Of a stretch of DNA of 64,000 nucleotides, positions 48,201 to 61,887 are shown in pieces. Origin of the DNA: Phylloscopus collybita (lineage: Eukaryota; Chordata; Aves; Passeriformes; Phylloscopidae); contig JAJNNQ010000009.1 in the NCBI GenBank assembly GCA_027886175.1, forward strand, positions 18,015,501 to 18,079,500. Direction: 5' to 3'. The notes under the pieces are model-generated. The model saw only the letters and a list, made by a program, of their open reading frames with translations, made no database searches and was not told where the DNA came from. The translations under genes and the position numbers were made by a program. Position 1 is the stretch's first letter. Each line of letters begins with the position of its first letter.

Positions 48201-51200
48201 TGGAATAACTGAATTATGATGTGTAACCCTGTGCCACCTAATCCCATTTTGAACTATGGGAGAGAAGTAAAACAGGTGAGTGAAAAGACACCAAGGACCC
48301 ATCGGACCCTTTCCCCTTTACTTACCCCAATAAGTACATTATCTGCTTTATTGCATTGCTACATTTAATTCATATTCAGCTTTGGTGTGCAATTTGCTGT
48401 ATTTGCCTCATGCAATGAGGATGTTGCTGCTCTTGCCTTACAGAATCATGGGCAAATGGTTCCAGAGAACATATGCACAGCTGGACTCTGCCTGCTGTGT
48501 GGAGGGAGAGATGTGTAGGGGGGTGGAGAAAGGGGAAACTAGATTATATTCAGTAGGGAAGAAGTGAGAGCAGTGTTGCTTTTATGTGAATGGTACAAAA
48601 GTAATTATAGATAGCTGCTGAGATCTATATTAATGTCTTCAGATTTTATAACTTTAAAGAGCAGATTCAGGAGAGCTAGAAGGAGATAGAGTGACTTCAT
48701 TTTCTTCATTGTTCTTTTGTTCCATTTTGCTAATAAGGCCAGTTCACAGCTGTGCAATCACAGCCCTGGTTTCAACCTTTCTGACTATGGTAAGTTGTAC
48801 AAATTGGTATCACTCAGTTCTGTCTCATCAGTAACCTCACAATCAAAGTAGCCAAATTAGCCCTACAGACAACCTCTCTCAATAAAAGAACATATAGACA
48901 ATATGGCTGAAGAAGCCAACATGTAAAGTAGCTTGAAATTAAATTGTATCAAAATGAACAATATAAATGGGTTGATATAAGATGCTTTTTAATATTTTAA
49001 TGGATTCTGTTTTGTTACTAACTTTACATCAGTTTTTACACTTTGTCTTAACACATGGAATTTTCATTAATTATTTTGATTGCAATTAAACTAATTTCTG
49101 AGAGAATTTTTTTGCATCAGAAATATTTATACCCAACAGTTAAAACAATTTGTTCCTAGTGGTTTTCAAAGTATTTTATAATCATTATTAAATATTGAAA
49201 TATCACACTGTTTTAAGTTTGAATATTTGAAACAAAATTTTTCAGCAAACATAAACAAAACACAGATCTGGTTTTCATAGGCCTTAATTTTATGAGTTCT
49301 ATAACCCAATAAATATTACAGAAAAAAAATTCACACTGGCTTAACAGAGGTTAAAAGCTGGTTTACAGGGTTGTCAAAGTTCTCCTAAGAACCCAGTCCA
49401 CTACCAGCTGCTGACTGCTGGATCTGGAAAGTAATGTTACAGGTATATAATGCTGATTATATGGAAGTAATTGGTTACAGATTACTTTTTAAGTACTTTA
49501 TTCAGTACAGCTGCTAACAAGCTGGCTACTATGACTTAGTACAATGATATTTTCCACAATTAAGACATGGTGAGATTTGCCACTAAAAGTAAGAGAGAGT
49601 AATTAAGGTTGCATTTTCACTTGAGAGGAGCACAGATAACATCTTAGAACAGCATTAAAAAAAAAAATCACTTTTCTCTATTCTGTGAAATCTACTGCAA
49701 GCAGCAGTCTGCTTTCCTCACCTCTACTATTCTGGTGCTTGGAAGGATTCCTGCTATAAATTTAAGCAATTTAGGTACCCTATTAGACAAGCATACCTCA
49801 CACATTCATCCTTTTTTTGTCTTCTCTAACTTGGGCAGTCATTTCAGTTATTTTTATCTCTCAGGACTATCATTCATGAGTCCTGCAGGATGGTGTCTAG
49901 CCATATTGAAAACAGGAGATGTGTGATTTGACACAGTGCATCTTCTCTCCTGTGAAATGCTTTGGGCCCTTACACAGCACTGGTTAGCAAATGACAGGTT
50001 CCTGAACATTACTCTTGCATTGAGAAGAAACACAGTTTAACTGCTTATATTTCACCTAAAAAATGGAGCAAAATGAAGTTCCTACCTACTAATAATGGCA
50101 GTGAGCTTTAGAAAATAAGAAACACAGAAATAAAGATTAAAGCTTTTTGAATATGGCATTTCAGTATTTCTGAGGTGAAGAAAGGGGAGGAATTTATTCT
50201 CATTTGTTAGATCACTAAAAGGCTATCTTTGTAATACAAAGTACCTAATACAGTTTTTCAGTACAATAAAAGCTGGTAATGTCCTCTTTCCCTGGTACTT
50301 CACAAATTTGTTTATTTCTTGCCAATTGAATTATTTAAAAAAAACCCCATTTTTTAAAAAAGACTCAGGAATTGTGTAACTAAATTCAACTTTGGCAAAT
50401 GGTTAATGTATCCTTTTTAGCTAAGAAAGTACTTGAAAAGAAGCTGTTATTGCAACTTACACAATGCAGAATCGTCTTTCTTTTCTAATAAGCATGTTCA
50501 TTTTAATATATTTAGCTGGACTACATTTTCCTTCAGTGCATTATAAAGCAGACATAGTAACAGAAGTTGGCAAGATAGCATATTTTGCTTGATATTAACT
50601 ACAAATTGGTGGGAAATTCATGCACTAAAACTTTTTCTTGTGACTTCATCCAGGGTAATACTATATAAAGACATGTCTGTGATTGTGTTATTTACTTCAC
50701 ATTTTATTCTTCATAATAGCTTCAACTGAGGTCTACTATGTAATAAAAAGATGCCAATTACATAGTTTGCCACAGAATGTAAGGACTGCTAGAGAAAAAA
50801 AAGCAATGTGCAGAACATACAGATTATAGAGACTGTAATAGGTACAGAGTTTAGACACAGAAAATGATTAATAGTTTTGACATTGTTTTCACTAATCACT
50901 GAAAGCAAAACCATACTGAAAAACCTTACTGAAGTGACACACATAAAGATTGGTGTTATAAAGTTTGATATATTTAGGAATGCAAATTTAGTGAAGGATA
51001 GTCAAAGTTAATATGAACACTTCACCCAAGCATTAAGATATTAAGCAGATAATAATGTCCACAATATGCAGTACCTGATTAGATTGGACTAGAATCAACA
51101 GATTCTTTTGTGAAAATTACCTCAGAAAAGGGAATGAAATTCTATGGAGTTAAAGCAGAAGTTACTAATGATGTGGCTAAGGGCTAGTCCAGTGGCAGCC

Positions 51201-54181
51201 AACATGTCAGCCTGGAACATAAAGGTGATAACTTCTTCAAAGTGACACTGTTTTTATGATCAGATTAGTGAGAGATGTCTCTGCTCAAATCATGGTGCAG
51301 ATGAGACCTTATGCAGAAATCAATAATAGAGATTTTTTTTAAAAAGTAAATGTGAGGTAGAGAGATAGAAACAAGTAGAAAAAGGGCAAGGAGACAGGGA
51401 GAGAGTGAGATCAAGCAGAAAATAGTAAACACCTGTGGATCCACTGGTAGCCCATTGGTCCTTCTTCACCCTGGGTTTCTCAGTGGTGGGGGTGTCAGAT
51501 GTATTTTTCTGGGGATATTCTACAATCCTGTATTAGCTGTGAGTATGCAACAATGTGTAGAGCTAATACTTTATAAAATCTTAGCTATCAGGCTAGTCAG
51601 CTTACAGAGCTTTGATAAGAGAAGACAGAAATCCAGTAGTTGTTTTTTGTTTTTTTTTTTCTCTCACTCAGGTCCTCAAATCTGGTACCTTTTCCTTTTT
51701 CATGACAGTCATGTTTCTAGAGAATCACTAACCCATGGCCTCCCCTCCCTCTAGACTTTGCATTCTGCAGGACTGACACAGGATTGTTTGCCCAAGCCAT
51801 GGCATGTGGCTGCTGTGCTCTTTTCAACATTGCTCAACTGCTGCTCTTTTTCTTAAAGCAAAACCTGTCTTCACCCAGCTCTCAAGGCCATGTTTTCTCA
51901 GTGATCACTAATCGACTATCAGTGAATTTTTATTGATCTGGGGCTTCTGCTTTCAACCCATGCACATATTTTCAAGACCTTTATTGTTATCCCAATGTAA
52001 AATTATGCATCATCAGAAAAGGCAGCAAATACCAAACTCTGGTTCACACTGTGAGCTCTCAGAAGCCGTTGATAACATACCAAAAAGGTCATAAGTAGGG
52101 CCTTGCACAAAAGATTCAGTTAGCATGAATCCTCTGTTATGTAAAAAAAAGAATGCAAATTCTATTTTTACAGGAGCACTGGGGGAAAAAATGCTTAGAA
52201 AATTATTATAGATTGGTGTTCTTAAGGTTTAAGTTCAAAACAAGCTGGGGTTAAAAGCTGCTTAAAGTAATTCTATTTTTCCAGATGCAGGTGGCCTCTG
52301 CTATATCTACACATATTTATATTTTCCAAACGCTATTTACTAATAGCAATGTTTGTGGTAGTTATTTAAGAAGTATAGTCAAAGTTCTTTGTGGGGACAC
52401 GTGAGAGAATCAGAAGATCTTTGAATACTTAAATACACAGCTGTGATTCAGAGTATCTGTTCTGCAGTAAACCAATCCAGTCCAGGGAGTTCTCTGAACA
52501 CTTGAAATTATTTTTGGTGCTCATGCCTAGAATTGCTCTTTGCAGCAACTGGAGATCTAGGTCCTACATGAACCAAAAGAGTGTTTGAACAGTGCTAGAC
52601 TCACATGTTCAAAGATCCCTTAGAACTGCACACTTGCTAATGATTTGGTAGAGTCCTGTTTGAAATCACAGACCTTAACTAATGTATATATATTAGCTCA
52701 AATCTACAATCTGTCCTGGAATAAACTGAACATAACTTGTTTCATATCTGAATGCATGGGTGGAAATGTGCCAGTTGTGTTTTAATACTTATTTGATACA
52801 TGCAGTATTAACACTCACAGGATCTCTTTACATACAGGATTATATCATGTATTCTAGCCACAATCTGAAGTCACTGAACCTCTTATGATAAGGAGAATGA
52901 CTATCCTATTTCTTATGGAAGAAGCTTTTTAGTTTCACCACAGTGCAATGCATTCAAGCAATAGACATTTAACATGAATCTGTCTAGCAAAAGACTGCAT
53001 ATTATCAAAGAGGACTTTTATTTCCAATACTAGCTTTGACCATAAACTGAAAGTAAGCATAATTCATTGCTCTCTGAATTATGTCAGGATTCTAAATTTT
53101 GCTATTTACAGGGAAAAAGTAAACAGGTAGAGAAAAGTACCAGCAGAACAAGAAAAAGCATTCCAGAAGCAAATGTCACACAGAATTGCCGTATAATAAT
53201 GAAAGCACTTTGTAAAGTGTATCACCACAGGAACAAGGAAATAGCTTCTATGTTTACAGTGTTTATGTATTTCTGCTTGCACCTAGTCTCCAGTAATATA
53301 TTTCTCCAAAGCCTTAGTTTATATGCCCTTTTTCATCTGGTGACAAACTACATGCTTTCTCAGAATCCTGTCTCACTTATGGAGATTTGACATCTGTAGG
53401 AGACCATATAATAGTAACCTGAATTGTTTGCTACAAAATATGTTCTTTTTCCATAAATGAAAAGAATGCATTTCTTTCAGCTTTAGTTTACTAATTTCCA
53501 TTTATTTCCTCCATTTACTTTCACAGATTACTGGTATTACTGATTAACACTCAAGGCTGAATAACATCCTCATACAACCTCAGAAATAAAAAAAACCCCT
53601 CACATTTTAGATTCAAAGCAACCTTAAATTTCCCTCATTCTTGAGGCTATTCTTTCATGTTGTCATTATGTGCAACTGATAAACTTTATAGAGAAACTCA
53701 AGACATGAAACAACAAATTATAACATTACAATATTTCTCTTAGTAGTTTAGTGAGGAGCTTCAGTAATGAAACCTGTCTTCCTAACGACACAGAACTGAT
53801 TTCTTACTCTTGTGCTTTAAAATCTACTAAATGGTGAGTCCATCCAGAGCTTTCCCCTGTGGAGGGTTGCCATGACCAATTTATTCCCCTGTTCTGGGCT
53901 GTTCTGCAGTATAGATATAACTTCATAATATTTTTCTCCTCAAATGTGGCAACCTGTTTTAAAATAAAAATGATAATATAATATTCTTGGGACTTCTTGT
54001 CTTCTGTCCCTTAAGACAAAAGGTATATAACAAGTTGATTAATCATATTAGATTCCATCAGATCTATGTCAACATAGATTTAATTCAACATAGTTATTCC
54101 ATTTTTGCACTGGCTAAGGTCTTATCTTGTTCTTCCATAATACGCTGCATTCAATATTGTTCAAACACACCATTTGAAAAT
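45210..54181. other. Long stretch without a firm gene
   Basis: About 9 kb, A/T-rich, with no CR1 or LTR seen. It includes the palindromic AT block at 46785-46870, a T run at about 47549-47565, and several chance open frames. The 107-codon plus-strand frame at 53067-53390 begins near a good acceptor but has no suitable donor. Confidence 0.4.
46785..46870. repeat. Two adjacent perfect AT-rich palindromes
   Basis: AACGAAAATATA at 46785-46796 pairs with TATATTTTCGTT at 46802-46813: 12 perfect base pairs around a 5-base loop. TACATAATATTATATA at 46828-46843 pairs with TATATAATATTATGTA at 46855-46870: 16 perfect base pairs around an 11-base loop. Both could extrude as cruciforms. No terminal motif of a known DNA transposon is obvious. 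Confidence 0.85.
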
Positions 54182-54600
54182 AGAACCATAGAATCACTTT
54201 GTTTGGAAATGGCCTCTAAGATCACTGAGTCCAACTATTAACGCAGCAGTGCCAAGACCAACACTAAAACATGTCCTTAAGTACCACATCTACATGTTTT
54301 TTAAATATCCTCAGGCATGACTCCACCATTTCCCTGGGCAGCCCTTCCAATGTTTGATGACCCTTTCAGTGAGGAGAGGAGTCATCGGATTTTTTCCTGA
54401 CATTCAATTTAAACATTGCTTGAGGCCATTTCCTCTTGTTCTACCAACTGTTACTTGGGAGAAGAGACCACATCCACCTCCCTGCTACCTCCTTTCAGGT
54501 AGTTGAAGAGAGTGATAAGGTCTTCCCTCAGCCTCCTGTTCTCCAGGCAAGACAACTCCTGTTCACTCAGACATTTTTCATAAATTTGTTCTCTAGACTT
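54182..54600 (-). mobile_element. CR1 LINE fragment, antisense
   Basis: Starts at the CR1 3' end in reverse (AGAACCATAGAATCAC) and runs about 420 bases through TTTCCTCTTGTTCTACC, CTCAGCCTCCTGTTCTCCAG and TTGTTCTCTAGACT, the usual order of the CR1 3' region on the opposite strand. Truncated at the 5' side and substituted throughout. Confidence 0.9.
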
Positions 54601-56096
54601 CATTTCCCTTCTTAGGATATGTACACAAGGTATTTAGAATAAAAAGTAGTGTTTTTACTAGAGTATAATCTGAAAAGCTGGTTACATACTGGGCTATGCT
54701 GTTGTAATGTTATAATTTCATTGAACAAATCAGCCTTTTCCTCCGTGTTATGCCTCTAACTTTACTGTGCCCTTATAACAGTCATTTATGTTGTAAAACT
54801 GGAGCACAGATCTCTTCCATGAACTAGTTCAAACTAACACCTTTCTCCTCCCTCTCCCCTCACAATGAACATCATTCTTCTGAGCTGGTGAGTTAACCAG
54901 TAATGGTAAAAAGAAGAGAAAGAAAATGTACTGTCAGAACTAGGGCAGGCGAAAGGAAGGAGGAGGAGTAGAAGGTAAGACAGCATAGAGATTAAAACCA
55001 CTTCTTTGATAGGAGACTGACTCAACAATCCTTGTCACTTCAGCCTCAAGCTAAAAGACAAAAATTAATCTATAACTCTCTCTGTCTTGTTTAATACAGA
55101 AAAAAATCTGATTATATTCCCATATAGTGAATTTTCATTTACGGATGCATATTGAAATAGCTGTTAACCTCCTACACAACCTGGTATCCCAAACTGAATG
55201 AAACACTCTCACAGAAGAAACAGAAAACATTCCTTTGTATCTGTCACTGAACTGATCTGTGAATATTCTTTTACCCACCAGCCATTGCTGTTTGGGGTAT
55301 GACACCAAAGGTACTATTTCAAAACAACCCAAGTATTTTTGGTATTGAGGTGTCTCCTTGGGCTAAATTTCATATACAATGTCTCTGACTATATAGTCAT
55401 TTTAATTAGAATCACGAAGCAAAATACATAAATATTCCTATTTTTAAATATGTATACAATAGGTTCAGGTTAAAAAATATGTTCCCACGCTCTAAGGCCT
55501 AGGATATTTTATAACAAAGAATAAAAAAATCCTTCTGTCATAGCTACTGTTTTCTATTCTTGTTCAAATTTTTAGGTGTTTGGTTGTTGTTGTTGCTTTC
55601 TGCTGATGTAAATTATAGTTGATGAGGATTATCAGTTTTATGAAGCACTTTCTATTCAAGGAGAGATAAATTACATTCCATACATAAGGAAAAGAATTAG
55701 CTGAAAGGAAATATCACCCAGAAAATCATAACTGGATTGAGAGAAAGTATCATTTTTAAAACCATAAATTAATGCAGACAGCTTAGATTAACAGAGCAAG
55801 TATTACACTTGTTATATTCTTCTCTGGGAAAATTTTTGATGAAAATTAAGATTGCACTGCTGTATTTCAGTTTATGCTTAATATATAATCATTTGTGGTT
55901 TTCAAATAGAACAAGAAAGCTGTTTTTTGGATTGCTGGAGAGGTAAACTTCAGCTATACCAAAAGCAACTAGAAATGCAGAATGAAAAATATAGTGAGGT
56001 CTTCCTATGACTTAACCACATGACTACCATTTTACTTAGAGTTTTCTGACTTGCATATCTGAAAGAAAGAGAAAAAGATGTTTTTCTTTCCTCAGG
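54601..56096. other. Stretch between two CR1 fragments
   Basis: No gene called. A minus-strand open frame at 55135-55332 is discussed as a finding. The rest is A/T-rich. Confidence 0.4.
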
Positions 56097-56272
56097 GAAA
56101 CAAAACAACAACAATAACAAACAAACCAAACCAAAAAAAACCCACAAAAAAACCCAAAAAACCACACACAACAAAAACCCAAAAACAAACCAAACCAAAC
56201 CAAAAAAACCCCAACCCAAAGCAAATAAAAAAAAACAAAAAAAACCACCTCCCCCCCAAAAAACAAAACACA
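56097..56272. repeat. A/C-only tract, about 176 bases
   Basis: Almost exclusively A and C on the + strand, with CAAA, CCAAA and AAACCC units. I count only three T and one G. Long open frames here in several registers (lysine/proline/threonine on one strand, phenylalanine/glycine/tryptophan on the other) are composition artefacts. Confidence 0.9.
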
Positions 56273-56426
56273 ACCATCCAGATCTTCCAATCAAACAGTT
56301 TGCTTTGGGAGACATAAGTAGTTGCTATTACGTTATTTACCACTTGTCACTATCCCACTGTTTTGCCCCTCTCATTTAGAGGTAATCTGGTAATTTGTAC
56401 TTTCATAATGAGCCCACTACAGTCTG

Positions 56427-56855
56427 TAGAATCATAGAGCCAAGGAATGGCTTGGATTGGAAGATACTTTAAAGATCATCTAGCTCCAAGCACCCAGACA
56501 TGGACAGGGCCACACTCCACTAGACCAAGTTGCTCAGAGCTCCATCTGACCTGGCCTTGAACATTTTTAGTGATGGGGCATTCACTTCTCTGGGCAACCT
56601 GTTCCAGTGCCTCACCAACCTTGAAAGTAATTAATTTTTTCCCTAATATCTAATCTGAACCTACTGTCTTTCAATCTGAACCAATTCCCTCTTGTCCTGT
56701 CACTACATGCTCTTGTAAATAGTCTCGCCTCATCTTTTCTGAAAGTTCCCTTCAGGTATGAAAAGCCCACTCTTAGGTCACACTTAAGTCTTCTTTTTTT
56801 CTAGGCTGAGCAAACCCAGTTCTCAGCCATTCTTCATAGGAGAGGTGCTCCATCC
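56427..56855 (-). mobile_element. CR1 LINE fragment, antisense
   Basis: Begins TAGAATCATAGAGCC, the reverse of the CR1 3' end, then GGCTTGGATTGGAAGATACT, CAAGTTGCTCAGAGCTCC, CTGGCCTTGAACATTTTTAG and CTTCATAGGAGAGGTGCTCC. The order and spacing match the CR1 3' region. About 430 bases remain; 5'-truncated and decayed. Confidence 0.9.
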
Positions 56856-59800
56856 TATGTACTCCTTAACAGTTTTTAAACCATAATTTTACTTCACTAG
56901 TCCAGAGTATTTCAGTTGTAAAGCAGCTGAAATATCCTATGTGATTTCATGAACCTGTGGTTTAGTGATCAATTGGTAAGCTCTTGATTAGCAGCTACTG
57001 AAGTTTTTAAAAGTCTATCACTTCCCAGAAGCTTTTGACTGGCTTTCCAGGTCCTTGAAGACAAATGAGAATCTCAAACTAATCAACAGCAATAAATCAC
57101 TGGGCTTTCTGCTGATTAGGAATCATGTCTTCTACTTTTCAGGTTGGTTGTCAGCTAATATCCCTTTAAACACCTAATGTCTCTCAAGGGGGTTTCCATA
57201 AAGTTGTTGAAGAAAAAAATTGGTCAGCTTGGGGAAAAAAAAAAAAAGAAATTTATGTTAAGAAATCAATAAAATAATTACATTTTATGCTTTGACATGT
57301 CCATGCCCAAATTAGAATATTTTTCCCTAGTTTGCTAATACTAATTAATTGAATTACAGCTACTAATTGAAATGAAAATTATTTATTTTACATTAAAATA
57401 GATTTCAGGCTTTTATGTGGCCAGACACTATGCAATCTACTGACATGAATGCAAGTTAAAGCCCCAGACATAACATAATATTTCAGTATTTAAATATGTA
57501 TGAAAGATTAGGTGCAGCTTTTAAGGATTTCCTGGTATTACTCAAAATTCAGACTGAGTCTGACTGCTGAGTTTACCTTGTGCAATAAATCTATAGTATT
57601 GAGAGGCAAACAAAAAAGCCATGTGTTTCAAAACAGGTGTTAATTTTTAACAGAAGATATGGATAAGGCAGATATGCTTTGCTCATAATGAATAATATTA
57701 TTAAATGATGTTTTTTCAAATGTCTATTATTTTTAATATATTAAGGAAATCTTTAGATGTAAAGGAACATCTATAAGGAACATTAATATAAATTATATGC
57801 ATAATTACTTTTATATATCAAAAAGTATAAAAAGGACTGAGTTTTCCTACACTGTCTATTTAGATTTGGACTGATCAGATGTTGAATCCTGCATCATGTA
57901 ACACAGCATAAAATGTGTCCTGTGACAACCTCTCCTCACTCTTAAACAGAGTGCTATTCTTCTCTGACTGGCTGTGCCTTTCATCTCAGGAAGCAGGGTC
58001 ACACAATATTCCAGAAGAAAGGTGCAATTTGCAGGTTGAAAATATTTTTATAAGAACAAGGCCACATAACATATTTTAAAAAATAATGAGGGTGAAGATA
58101 AGTAGACAAAGGAAGTACAGAACATCATAATGTTTTATTTTAACTGTTACATAGACATAGTTCAGCTGTTACACAATTAGAATCTAAGAGCTGCAACATT
58201 ATACGCGACCCTATTCTCTTGATCTTTCACCCTACTTCTGCAGCTCACTTTATAACTTTCCTTAAATTACAAGAATAAGAATAAAAAGACAAAGCACTTA
58301 ATAAGCAAACAGATATACTGCAACATGCAGTGAACATCATGAGGGAACTTACAAACTTAAAAAATTAAAACACTTATGTGTTTTTCTTCAAAGCCAAAAA
58401 TCTTCAGCCATACTTTTAACTTTAAATCATCTTTAAGGATCTACATCAGACTTTCACATAGTTAGTCTAAAATTAAAGCTTTCAGTGAATAGAAATTTTT
58501 CTATAACTGCTTCAGAGTATTTAATTCTATGGTTAATTTTATTTCATAAGTTTGCTTTTCTGGGGTGAAATGGCAAAGATTCCATGGGAAAGAACAAACT
58601 GGCACAAATTCTTAGGAAAAAAGAAGGTCTCAAATTCAGAAGTTGTATATAAAACTAGGTAACTACCTAATCATAATAATCTCACTGATTCTTTCTTTTT
58701 CTTTCATTTATTGCTTTTTTTGATTATCACTATGATGATTATTACTTATGATGGGTGTGTGTGCTGCATTCCATATTCATTTTCAGGTCTCTTTTGACTG
58801 TTTTTTTGTTTCTAATTCCATGTGGGCATGGTCTCAGATATTTTTTTCTCCATTCTGTCTCTTGTGCCATTTTTTAATCTCTGTAAAGAAAACAGATTAC
58901 CCTTCTTTGCCCTATTTCCATCAAACACTTTATATTTCCTTTTAATCAGTAGAGCATCTTTAGGTTGGCAGGAATTTATACTGGGATTTTTAAACTGCAT
59001 GTGGCATTGTTACTGCATATTCTACTTCAGAGATATTGTCTCAGAGATAATAACTTATAAACTATCTCCTGCTTTCATTTTCTCATTCCACGCATTGTTG
59101 ATTTTTTTATTCAGAATGTTTAGAGACCTGTATGATTTCAGTGGACACAATGAGGGTTACAATAAAATACACAAAAAGACCTAGAAATTCTAAATATTTA
59201 TTTTTGCCTTCAAACAGAATGCCTTTCTTTCGCCTCAAATTGTTGAGTTACTAGCAAGCAGTGGTCACAAAGAGGAAAGATTTCTCCATTGTCGTAAAAA
59301 AATAATGTCTCATCAGAAGAGATCCAAAATGTCAGACTCATTAAACACAATTTAATAAATCTGTTAATCTGCATGTGGTTCCTTTACTATAAATCAAGTA
59401 TTTTTGTCTGAAAACTTGTTTAGATATATATATTTTTTCCTAGTGTGTTTGAGATATTTTATTTATCAAACTTCTCTTTTGCCTAATTATAATTTTATTT
59501 TTATGAAGTCATCTAGCTGGGGTGATGTTTTTACAAAGAACATATAGCTTCCATCAATATTCAGATCTTTCATGTACATTGAGTATTTACTTCTTCATAA
59601 TGGAAGGATTCTCTAAACTAAAAATTTATAATATATATTTATAGTTGAACTCCAATTTGCTTTTAAATGGAAGTGTCAAAAACGTGTAAAAGTGAGCTAT
59701 CATATAATTGAGATCTTTATTCATTTGAAGAAAAGATAATAGAAGTTCAAAAGTATCTGCATAAATACATATTAAGTTAAAGAGTTGATTTTAAAAAAAA

Positions 59801-60807
59801 CCAAGTATAATATAGCATAGACAAAATATTGTAACTTTACTGGAAAGTTGTGATTTACAAGAGTAAAGAAATCATACAGGAACTAGGAAGGTGTTTTCAT
59901 CCCAGAACCTGAGAACTTGCAAGACAATGTGGAACTGAAGAAGTTTTTCCTGATACTATGTAGAGTGTTATCAATCACAAGATTAAACTAGGTGTAGTTA
60001 GTGATTATACATCAATTTCTTTTGCAAGTGTATTAAAAGATAGTAATAACACACACAGACACAGAAATGCTGTCCACAATACCTGACTTCTAAAATTTTC
60101 ACTGTCTTATTTTTCTTGTCCTTTAAAACCATGGCCATAAAGCAAAGTACTTAGAATGTTTCAAGAGAAAAAAAAAAAAAAAGAAAACATGGAGTTTCCT
60201 AAAAAAAAAACAAACTCAGCCCCCACCAAAAACATCTCTAAACCCAAACACTTTCACAATCTTACTCACTCAGTTTTGAGAAAGTCCACTTGGTGTTTTT
60301 TAATCATGACTGAATAACCCTGACAAAAGTATTTCTGCCAGAAACAAAAATGAGAGAAAATATATGTTCACACTCTTATTCTGTTAACTGTGTGGCAAAT
60401 AAAAACCTAAAACACTGGATCTCCTTGTAAGACTGAGAAAAGACTTTCATGTAAGTGTGCTGCAGTACAAGCTGATGAACTATTATTAGACAAGAAGTAC
60501 CCATGATGCTTAAATGTACCTAATAAATGCGCCTCTCATGCTACAGTGCTTATGTCCATAAATCAGATATAGTGAAAGAGTTTTATTCAAAGCAATTGAG
60601 TTTTATTACAACTAGAAATTTTGACACTATGGACAAGGAGACACTATTCTCTTTTAAATTTATAATGTATGCAAATTCAGTGAACTTGAAATATACTTTA
60701 AAGAAAATGGCAAGCAAAATAAAGCCTTCAGGAGATTGTCAGAGAGCTCTTTCACTATAACATGAATTGCAGGTATAGTATGTTAGAAGGACTGTTAAGC
60801 ACCTCAG
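56856..60807. other. Gene-free stretch
   Basis: A/T-rich DNA with no repeat I recognise. Short overlapping open frames near 58750-59184 on both strands have no convincing splice sites. Confidence 0.4.
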
Positions 60808-61027
60808 TTATTTTCTCTTGTCAGAAGGAGTCCTAGATGAGATGAAATTGCAAATACTGAGTCCTGTCTTATTACACCAGAAGTTAATAGCTACAGCTTC
60901 AAAGTCATATGCACAGTAATATGTCTGATCTATGAGGATTAAAATGGTTGGATAACTTAGGTGATGAGGTAAGCCTCTATCTGCCACAAAAAGTACACAT
61001 CCACTTATAGTCATATCTTTGCAATTT
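60808..61027 (-). CDS. Putative coding exon with very strong acceptor, unidentified
   Basis: The minus strand has an excellent acceptor: about 27 pyrimidines with few breaks (TCTCTTTTTCTCTTTCCTTC then TTCCAG). It is followed by 73 codons before a TAA: NCKDMTISGCVLFVADRGLP, HHLSYPTILILIDQTYYCAY and DFEAVAINFWCNKTG. The first base completes a codon from an earlier exon (phase 2), which fits the donor of a possible start exon at 61853-61887. Hydrophobic strands alternating with turns suggest a beta-rich fold, unlike the helical candidates lower in the window. Either it is a terminal exon ending SDKRK, or a donor lies inside it; CTCAGTATTT and TTCTGGTGTAA are possible but weak. I do not recognise the protein. 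Confidence 0.35.
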
Positions 61028-61887
61028 CTGGAAGAAGGAAAGAGAAAAAGAGACTTGTCATTTCAGTGCAAATATTAAAGTTCACCTTGTGCAGAAGGGT
61101 AGTGCAAATGCTTTTCTGTTTCAATTCTCAAGATGGAGAAAAGAGAAGATCAAATGTTAAGCAGGGAAATAGGAACACCTATCACGGGAAATATTACCTT
61201 GCTGAATTCCTTCCCAAACTGTTTTTGATATTTGAATTTTATCTCATATACCTTTTCACATTTTTTTTTCTTTAGAGAAGAATCCTTTCATTATTAAAGA
61301 GTAACTAATCAATGTATACAAAGTATCTGAATACTCATAGAAGCTATATGTTTCTTGCAAAAACATCACCTCAGCCAGATAACTTCATAAAAACACATGC
61401 TAAGCTTCTTAACTTTGGAAAGATTATCCAAAACCCAAAGCTTTCTGAGCTTCATTCATCCCTAATTACAGTATGAAGATTCTATATCATCTGGTTTAGA
61501 CTGGTTCTGTAGAAAGTTTCATTTCAGTAACACGGTGAAAAAGCAGGGAGTACTGAAGTTAATCTATATAAAAGCATTTTTTTTTCCTAAAGAATAATAT
61601 AACTAAGCAAACTAAAATAAGAACAGTTAATCGCTTCAATAATTTAATATACTTATTAACAACTGTTTGAAAGGTGAGCCATAGCAAATATCTTTATGCA
61701 AAGAAAATCAGTTGACATCTAGCAACCATGGAATGTGACATATAATTTTACATACATATAATCTTAATCATATATACATATGCAATATAAATGAAAGTTC
61801 CTTTTCCCTGACCTCCAGAGGAATCATGGAGTCTTGCCTCAGACTGCCATACCTTGCTATTAGTGCAGGTTTTGAATCATTTGCCAT

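Noticed and set aside
53067..53390. 107-codon plus-strand open frame
   Set aside because: Chance frames of this length are expected in 64 kb over six frames. There is a fair acceptor (TTTTGCTATTTACAG) but no usable donor and no recognisable protein.
56036..56343. Long open frames on both strands across 56.0-56.3 kb
   Set aside because: They read through an A/C-only tract; the products are lysine/proline/threonine or phenylalanine/glycine/tryptophan strings forced by composition.
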